The notes under the pieces: generated by a model | What the model was told of the DNA's origin: nothing | The model's input: the letters and a program-made list of their open reading frames with translations, nothing else | The model's database searches: none | Shown: one piece after another, positions 58,699 through 64,000 of the stretch | Layout of the letters: the number at the start of each line of letters is the position of its first letter | How positions within the stretch are numbered: the first letter of the stretch is position 1 | Source of the DNA: CAVXTF01 sp963701375 | Lineage (GTDB): Bacteria; Actinomycetota; Acidimicrobiia; Acidimicrobiales; CAVXTF01 | DNA length: 64,000 nucleotides | Direction of reading: 5' to 3' | Assembly (NCBI GenBank): GCA_963701375.1 | Contig: CAVOZT010000004.1 | Coordinates: 806,001-870,000 of the forward strand | Translations under genes and position numbers: made by a program

Positions 58699-58835
58699 GG
58701 CCGAGAACCCCTTACCTGCCGCGCTGCGATCTTGCTCTACTAATAAGAGTTCGGAGAGCCAGCTACGTGTTACAACGATCTCAGAAATCTTCGTAGGTCC
58801 CTCAAGCCGATTCAGACAGAAAGTCTCGGGATCAG

Positions 58836-59120
58836 CTAAGCGGTCAGCGCCGGCGTCCGACTTCGAGACCCGGCTCGCCGCCGCCTGCTGAGGACGGCCT
58901 CCAGTCCACCTGCAAGGGCTGCACAGACGGTCGCTGCCTTTACCCACCAGAGCGTCGGAGCGAACGCACAGATATTTGGAGGACGAGGGTACGTAACGCG
59001 TTCAATCCTGTGGTCGGGGAGCAGCCGAACCGGACCAGGATACGAGTGGTTGAAGGGGTGGCATGCGTAGATGGACTGCCCGGAAGCCAGCGTCGCCGGA
59101 ACGTATGTGACGATCAACAC
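58836..59120 (-). CDS. Possible small two-helix membrane protein
   Basis: Ninety-four residues with a hydrophobic start (LIVTYVPATLA), a middle loop with two Cys, and a second hydrophobic helix followed by SRRRRAGSRSR, a positive-inside tail. The composition favours a real protein, but the start (GTG at 59120 or a CTG just upstream) is unclear. The stop at 58836 lies within the longer sigma reading frame. Confidence 0.4.
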   Translation of the reverse strand: MLIVTYVPATLASGQSIYACHPFNHSYPGPVRLLPDHRIERVTYPRPPNICAFAPTLWWVKAATVCAALAGGLEAVLSRRRRAGSRSRTPALTA

Positions 59121-59172
59121 AGCGAAACCGCTGCCAAGGGCGATGGGGCGCGCCAGACGAAGCGCACAAGGG

Positions 59173-59244
59173 TGCGCCCCTCGGGATTCGAACCCGAAAC
59201 CTGCGGATTAAGAGTCCGTTGCTCTGCCGTTGAGCTAGAGGCGC
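59173..59244 (-). tRNA. tRNA-Lys (anticodon CTT)
   Basis: The 72-nt minus-strand gene begins GCGCCTC, which pairs with GGGGCGC at the 3' end. The T arm has GGTTCGAATCC and the anticodon loop is CTCTTAA (anticodon CTT, read from the minus strand). No CCA is encoded. Confidence 0.93.
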
Positions 59245-59348
59245 GGGGTGAGTCTATGGCACGCGCCCTAAGCGGCCGCAGACGGGCCGAAGTAGATGGC
59301 GGGCCGCAGAGATGCAGTTCGATGGCATTCGATTGGAAAAAATTTTGG

Positions 59349-59423
59349 GGTGACCGAGGGGACTTGAACCCCCGACCTCCAGGGCCACAACCTGGCGCTC
59401 TAACCTGCTGAGCTACGGCCACC
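59349..59423 (-). tRNA. tRNA-His (anticodon GTG)
   Basis: Minus-strand gene with the extra 5' G of tRNA-His, acceptor GTGGCCG pairing with CGGTCAC (one G-T), T-arm GGTTCAAGTCC and anticodon loop TTGTGGC (GTG). Confidence 0.93.
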
Positions 59424-59637
59424 GAGTGCTCCCAGCATGGCATACGCGGGAACTTCTCGCACCGTGGGAGGCCGATCGCCGACCGCAAGTGCAAGGTGTA
59501 CGGCGACAGACACTGCCGGACTCCACTGCCGCCGAGTAGTTGGACAGGGTCAGCTGCCTGAGTCCCTGCGGGTGCGGCAGCAGGCGGGCGAACGGGATTA
59601 GCCTGTGTCGTCGTCCGCGTGTCGGCTTCCGGCATCG

Positions 59638-59711
59638 GCCCCCGTAGCTCAACTGGACAGAGCAGGTGGCTTCTACCCACCAGGTTGCGGGTTCGACTCC
59701 TGCCGGGGGCT
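59638..59711 (+). tRNA. tRNA-Arg (anticodon TCT)
   Basis: Plus-strand gene with acceptor GCCCCCG pairing with CGGGGGC, T arm GGTTCGACTCC and anticodon loop CTTCTAC (TCT). Confidence 0.93.
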
Positions 59712-60184
59712 CAAAACACCAGGTAGATGGTGAGAACAATTCTGATTCGGTCAGAGACGTGGGCGTGCTATGGGCGACGATCTGTCGTCACCGCTGGTCC
59801 TCAAACTTGCAGCACGTGGTGTTAGTGACCGGACCCAAATTCTGATCCGCTCTTGCAATTCGTTCTGAGGTGCTGCCTTGTAGGAGGTGGATCTTGAGTT
59901 CGAGATGGAGCAAGCCAGAATCACGGGAGAGGCACAACTACCGGCATGACTTTGCCGTTGTTGTTGAGCCGACAACCGAGGGGTTTATCGGTGTCTCATA
60001 TCGACAGCCCGCGGCACGACAGACGATCCTTTAAAGCCGCCGAGTGCTTCCGAAGGCACCTTGTCGCGATCCGCCGGCATGGGGCCGTAACGTCGGAGAC
60101 CGTGGCGTTCTTAGACACTCCGCTACCGGACATGGGCGCAGCAGCAGCTGAGGCTTGGGGTATTCACAACTGGTCGCCCAAGCG
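59712..60184. other. 473-bp gene-free stretch after tRNA-Arg
   Basis: Short frames on both strands lack protein-like sequence. I looked for a second copy of the tRNA-Arg 3' end that would mark an integrated element and saw none. Confidence 0.5.
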
Positions 60185-61166
60185 ATGAAGGAGCCCGAGG
60201 CGGAGACGCACTGGCTCGACCAGCACCGCGACCCGACGGAGGCTGCCGTCGTCTGGTCTCTGGCTGCCCAAGTCGTCGCCCAGCACGGCGGTGATCTCCG
60301 CGGGATGCGGCGGGCTCTCGGGATCTCGAACGCGACCTGGATCGGTGGTGGACTGGCCGTACGGATCGCGAACACGTCAGTCGTCGACGCCATGGCCGCC
60401 GAGGTCGCGCTCGTGCGCGCGCTGCCGCCCGAGGTCGGACACCCGAAGATCCTCGGGGCGGGCACGATCGAGGGACATGACTGGATCGTGACCGAGGAGG
60501 TTCGAGGCCAGAACCTGCACGAGGCGTGGCCCACGCTGACACCCGAGGAGCGGCGTCGAGCGATCCGCCAGCTGTGGGCGCGCGTGCGGGTCGTGCACGA
60601 CGCCACGCCCTCGCTCCGTCTGCTAGTCGGATCGCACGGGGGCTTCATACCGGCAACAGCTAACGACGCCACGGCCGCAGCCGATCGCGTCAGTGCTGCG
60701 TTGGGTCTGCCGGATGTGCAGCGGTCGCGGTTCCACGAGATCATCGGCGACTACTACCGAGCCGCGCCCGTCGTCGAGCAGGTCGTCAACCACGGCGACC
60801 TCGCGCTGATGAACGCGCTGTGGGACGGCGAGGTGGTCGCCCTCCTCGACTTCGAGTTCGCCCTGCTTGGCCCGGTGGAGATCGACCTGTGCCGGTTGGT
60901 GTGCGAGGCCCTCGTGTCCGAGGATGGGCAGCGGTCCGACAACGACGCCGGCGCCGACGCGTTCGCCATCGCAGCTCGTGAACGGGATCCAGTTCACGGT
61001 CGCGCGCTGCTCCTGGGCGCCGCGGTGCTCGACCAGCTCCGCGATCTCAGAGATCTGGCTCGGCCGCGACCGGACCGAGGACCGGTTCGAAGATTGGCGC
61101 CCGGACCGGCTGCTCACCGGCTTGCTCGAGACCGACGGCGGCTACCTCGAACCCGCGCTGACATGA
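60185..61166 (+). pseudogene. Aminoglycoside phosphotransferase-like kinase with one frameshift
   Basis: The frame from the ATG at 60185 encodes a small-molecule kinase of the APH/choline kinase type, with the catalytic loop VVNHGDLALMNALW and the metal Asp in LLDFEFALLG. Near 61047 the sensible C-terminus moves one base to another frame (EIWLGRDRTEDRFEDWRPDR, then GGYLEPALT and a stop at 61166), consistent with one extra base. The original frame runs on to 61624 with a non-homologous tail. Substrate unknown; resistance to antibiotics is not implied. Frame correction gives about 326 residues, normal for the family. Confidence 0.8.
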
Positions 61167-61383
61167 GCCGCAGGTCCTCCGTGGGGCGCGGCGACCTTGA
61201 GCAGCTGGGTCAGACGGCACTCGCTACGGCGGAGGGACGTGGTCCTTTTATGGTCCGGCGGCCGGCTTTGCACGGTGCCAATGCAAGGATCGATGAGGAG
61301 CAGCAATGGCAGATGGCGAAAGGGCCTCCCGCCCCGGCGAACCCCTCGGTGCTGGTGATGTCCCTACAGGGGGAGGCCGTCCT

Positions 61384-61728
61384 TCAGGAGCTCCAGTCGA
61401 CCAGTACGTCGGGGGGCGCGCTTTCGGGCGGAGCGCTCATGTCGACGCCAGTTAAATCCTTGACTTGGCCACGAAACCAGATGGTGAACTCGTCGCCCGA
61501 GGTGGCCAGATCCGTGAACGCCTTCTCGATATCGGGAGCCTCGAACCACACCAACATGAAGCTCCCCATCGGGGTCTCCTGCAGAGCCCAAGTCTCCCGG
61601 GTAAGTCCTGTCCTAGCCGCCTGAGCATCGAACCCCTTACGGCGTTCCTCCATGCACGCGGCCGCGAAATCCCTTCCTCTTTGTTCGTTCCCCGGAAGGA
61701 TCGGAAACGCGCCATTGAAAACTGCCAT
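61384..61728 (-). CDS. Small conserved-looking protein, function unknown
   Basis: A 114-residue protein, perhaps a ferredoxin-like (dimeric alpha-beta barrel) fold from its strand-helix-strand pattern (FNGAFPILPGNEQRGRDFAA, then ETPMGSFMLVWFEAPDIEKA). No family claimed. The ATG at 61728 has AAGGAGAAGAG upstream, which excludes the longer frame from 61857. It stands alone. Confidence 0.7.
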   Translation of the reverse strand: MAVFNGAFPILPGNEQRGRDFAAACMEERRKGFDAQAARTGLTRETWALQETPMGSFMLVWFEAPDIEKAFTDLATSGDEFTIWFRGQVKDLTGVDMSAPPESAPPDVLVDWSS

Positions 61729-61905
61729 CGGGCTCTTCTCCTTGTTCGTTCGTGGAAACACCAGGGACAGTACCAGTGGGTTTGAGGAGACACCGCGCCA
61801 AGCCCGCGAAGCTCCGCTCGACCCAAGTGCCCCAGCCGCCTTGCGGAGACTCAACAACTACTTAGCCGACGCCCGGGCCTCAGCGAGGGTTAGACCGGTT
61901 ATCAC

Positions 61906-63573
61906 TTATCGCCGAAGAGTCAGCGAAAGCGAGAGAAGGTTGATGGAATACACGTTCGGCTGCGGGTGCCACAAGAATGCATAAATGCCATCGCGGTTCA
62001 CAAGGCTCTTTGCGTGAAGGGTGGATGCGGCATACCCGATCGCAGCCTCGGTCTGGCTGACTTTCAAGTTCTCTATGCCGGCGTGCGGCGAGAAGACGAA
62101 TATTACAGTTGGCCTCAACACCCTGAAGGTCGTCTGACCGTGGGTGAGGGCAAAGATGAAGTCACGTCCGCTGAATCGACCCATGACCCCATTTGACGCG
62201 ATTACCTCGGCGTTCGCCGGAGTCTCGTTGAGAACCTCACCCAAGACAGTTGCCTGTACGGACGACACCCTGTACCAGTAGCTGGGGATACCCGGAAGCT
62301 CCTTTACTGCGAGGCCAATCGACTGACCCAGCATAAGGACGAGTAGCAAAGCCACTCCGGCGTTGATCCACCGCCTCTGTTTCGATATCAGAAAGGAGAG
62401 AACCATCGAAGTGGCAGCTACTCCGACGAAAAAGCCGGCGAGAAGATTGAATCCATCCACGAGAAACGTCAAGGCAGCGGCAAGTGTCATTGCGTAGAAG
62501 GTCGTTATATCCGTTCCCCACATCCATGGTGAGAACAAGCCGACGATGCCCGTCGGAATCAGAACCTCGTAGATATGTTCGCGCTTGGCCCAGATCATTT
62601 GAAACTGCCGGTGTGGATGGAGGATGATCGCCTTGAGTAGCGCCCAAATCGAGAAACTTTTGGGAACGCCCTGTACACCTGTTACGAGCCACGTGTAGTT
62701 CTGCAGAACACTGTTTGCCTTGACTGCAACCGCTCTCACGAAGAACAGCCAGAAGAATCCGATACAAATTGCCGCCACGCCCGCTAGGCGGCGTCGAAGT
62801 GTAGGGCCGACGACAGCGATCGAAACGCCGGCACCGGCCAGATAGATACCCCCGGTGTCGCCCGTGAGCAACAGAGCTCCGGCCCAAAACGATGCCCACC
62901 CCAACCTCCCGCGCCATGCGTTCGAAAGCAGGCAAACAAGGAACAGAGCCGCAAAGGCGAGCAGGTGGAATTCGAACAAACAAGCTGTGTAGAACCACGG
63001 GTTCAACACCATGAGGAGGGTCACCACACACAGGACTGCTGCAGCCATCCACCGAACTCGAGGCTCGCTCTCTCCGACTCGCTTAGTAAGGATCCTGTAC
63101 ACCCACCCAAGCACCACAACTTCGGCAGCGACCCCTGCAATGTCTTGTAGCCACAGAAGCAGAACTCCATGGGGAAACACCAGATACAGAAGAGCGACGG
63201 GGTAGATGAGGAGTCCGAAATGGTCGTCCAGGTAAGGATGTCCCTGTGTGGTCGGAAGAAGGACACCATGGCTGATGAGGTACGCGGCCTGATTAAAAGT
63301 GGAAAAATCGGAATCAAGTCCGAACCGCTCGAACTGGATTGTGCTGGCAACCAGCACAAGGACGAGTTGTGCTCCGAGCGCTACGAGGCAGCCCACAGAC
63401 ACCCTGCGGAGCATGCGCTGCAATTCGGACAAGCCACCGTCTTGCTTGCCGAACGTCAGGCGGAGACGGGATAGCTTCGCTCGCAGCGACTCTTCATGTG
63501 AAGGCGGATCTGCGACTCCTATCGAGTCAGTTCCTGAGGTACCGCTGTCCGCGCTCCCGATCTCGCCGGTCAT
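61906..63573 (-). CDS. DUF2079 family membrane protein
   Basis: A 555-residue integral membrane protein with about ten to twelve helices. The start of the family domain shows FGLDSDFSTFNQAAYLISHG and the loop TTQGHPYLDDHFGLLIYPVA, which carries the acidic residues of glycosyltransferase-like (GT-C type) folds; DUF2079 proteins are suspected lipid-linked sugar transferases. The gene looks lower in GC than most of the window. The ATG at 63573 was preferred to an in-frame start at 63594. No operon partner is evident. Confidence 0.85.
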   Translation of the reverse strand: MTGEIGSADSGTSGTDSIGVADPPSHEESLRAKLSRLRLTFGKQDGGLSELQRMLRRVSVGCLVALGAQLVLVLVASTIQFERFGLDSDFSTFNQAAYLISHGVLLPTTQGHPYLDDHFGLLIYPVALLYLVFPHGVLLLWLQDIAGVAAEVVVLGWVYRILTKRVGESEPRVRWMAAAVLCVVTLLMVLNPWFYTACLFEFHLLAFAALFLVCLLSNAWRGRLGWASFWAGALLLTGDTGGIYLAGAGVSIAVVGPTLRRRLAGVAAICIGFFWLFFVRAVAVKANSVLQNYTWLVTGVQGVPKSFSIWALLKAIILHPHRQFQMIWAKREHIYEVLIPTGIVGLFSPWMWGTDITTFYAMTLAAALTFLVDGFNLLAGFFVGVAATSMVLSFLISKQRRWINAGVALLLVLMLGQSIGLAVKELPGIPSYWYRVSSVQATVLGEVLNETPANAEVIASNGVMGRFSGRDFIFALTHGQTTFRVLRPTVIFVFSPHAGIENLKVSQTEAAIGYAASTLHAKSLVNRDGIYAFLWHPQPNVYSINLLSLSLTLRR

Positions 63574-63668
63574 GCTGATCCCAAACCTAAACACACGGAC
63601 GACGGACGGTCACGGATTCAAGATCGCTGATCGATGCGCCGATGCCGCGCCACCTGCCGGAAGCAGAG

Positions 63669-64000
63669 CTACACCGCGTTTCTTGCGCGTAGGTTGCGGG
63701 GTCGTCCGTCGGGGTCGAGCACGACCCGGTATATCGCGGACGCCGGCCACCTTGCCCACGTGCTGACGCGGTCGGGGTCATGCGGGCGCAGGTGACCGGG
63801 CGGACGTGGTCCTAGCTCGCCGTTGCGGTGCCACTGATCGAGGTCGGCGGCCGATTTCGACAGGACCGCGAAGCCTTCGACCGGGTCTAGGAGATCGGCA
63901 TCGTGGTCGTCGAACCGCTCGAGGTGTTCGCGCCACAGCCGCAATCGTGTCCCGCGCGAGGATCCGCGCACCGTCACCGAGTCCGCCCGGGTCCGTTGGA
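63669..64000 (-). CDS. C-terminal end of a probable phospholipase D-family protein
   Basis: The frame is open to the right edge, so only the last 110 residues are here. RLRLWREHLERF resembles the closing segment that follows the second HKD motif in PLD-superfamily proteins, and the remaining about 85 residues form a tail with DLDQWHRNGELGPRPPGHLR. The catalytic motifs would lie beyond the window, so the call is tentative. Confidence 0.5.
   Translation of the reverse strand, partial: QRTRADSVTVRGSSRGTRLRLWREHLERFDDHDADLLDPVEGFAVLSKSAADLDQWHRNGELGPRPPGHLRPHDPDRVSTWARWPASAIYRVVLDPDGRPRNLRARNAV

Noticed and set aside
59638..60184. Integrated element using tRNA-Arg
   Set aside because: No repeat of the tRNA 3' end, no integrase and no phage genes in the following 4 kb.

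Overview
The window looks like chromosomal DNA from a high-GC actinobacterium. Acidimicrobiia is my best guess, from the secreted YWLVASDGG-type repeat protein, the mitochondrial-type aconitase under a TamR-like MarR regulator, bacterial Ku, a class II ribonucleotide reductase and the many GTG starts; this is inference, because there is no rRNA here. Most genes are housekeeping or metabolic and are packed in short operons with ATGA/GTGA overlaps. There is no CRISPR array, insertion sequence, phage module or replication origin that I can support.

Layout. 0-3.7 kb: the 3' end of nrdJ, a Cys-rich protein built from two copies of one module, a frameshifted TetR gene behind a palindromic operator, a luciferase-like oxidoreductase and a lipoprotein. 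3.8-9.5 kb: SDR, MarR with a divergent VOC dioxygenase and matching operator palindromes, gpsA, a PIG-L deacetylase and Ku. 9.5-15.2 kb: a partner-switching stress module (SpoIIE/RsbU-type phosphatase, RsbW-like kinase, STAS antagonist) divergent from lon. 15.2-18.2 kb: aconitase, broken by three +1 frameshifts, divergent from a TamR-like MarR gene with two strong palindromes between them. 18.2-28.7 kb: a large cyclase/NB-ARC/TPR regulator, YjbR, tag, ilvA, a hydrolase translationally coupled to a methyltransferase-Mug glycosylase fusion, a Ddn-like F420 protein, enoyl-CoA hydratase, SDR, FAH-family hydrolase and arfB.

28.7-33.4 kb: a sulfate ABC importer (sbp-cysT-cysW-cysA) divergent from an Rrf2 regulator. 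33.4-40.3 kb: hydrolase, nitrilase, Rpf/transglycosylase-like protein, surE, galM and a secreted six-repeat plus CHAP protein, several of them with long or hairpin-rich leaders. 40.3-46 kb: an FAD enzyme, a second cyclase/ATPase regulator, a broken tfoX and an isochorismatase-like hydrolase. 46.1-50.9 kb: a tightly coupled five-gene membrane-lipid operon (PAP2, diacylglycerol kinase-like, YihY, phospholipase D/cardiolipin synthase, second PAP2 with an in-frame stop). 51-59 kb: two related ECF sigma/membrane-protein pairs flanking small accessory genes (lipoprotein, AAA ATPase, orphan PIN protein, SnoaL-like). 59-64 kb: tRNA-Lys, tRNA-His and tRNA-Arg, a frameshifted phosphotransferase, a small conserved-looking protein, a DUF2079 membrane protein and the end of a probable PLD-family gene.

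Five genes carry frame disruptions (tetR, acn, tfoX, a PAP2 gene and the phosphotransferase). Their reading frames are otherwise well preserved, so either sequencing indels or very recent decay could explain them; raw-read support would decide.
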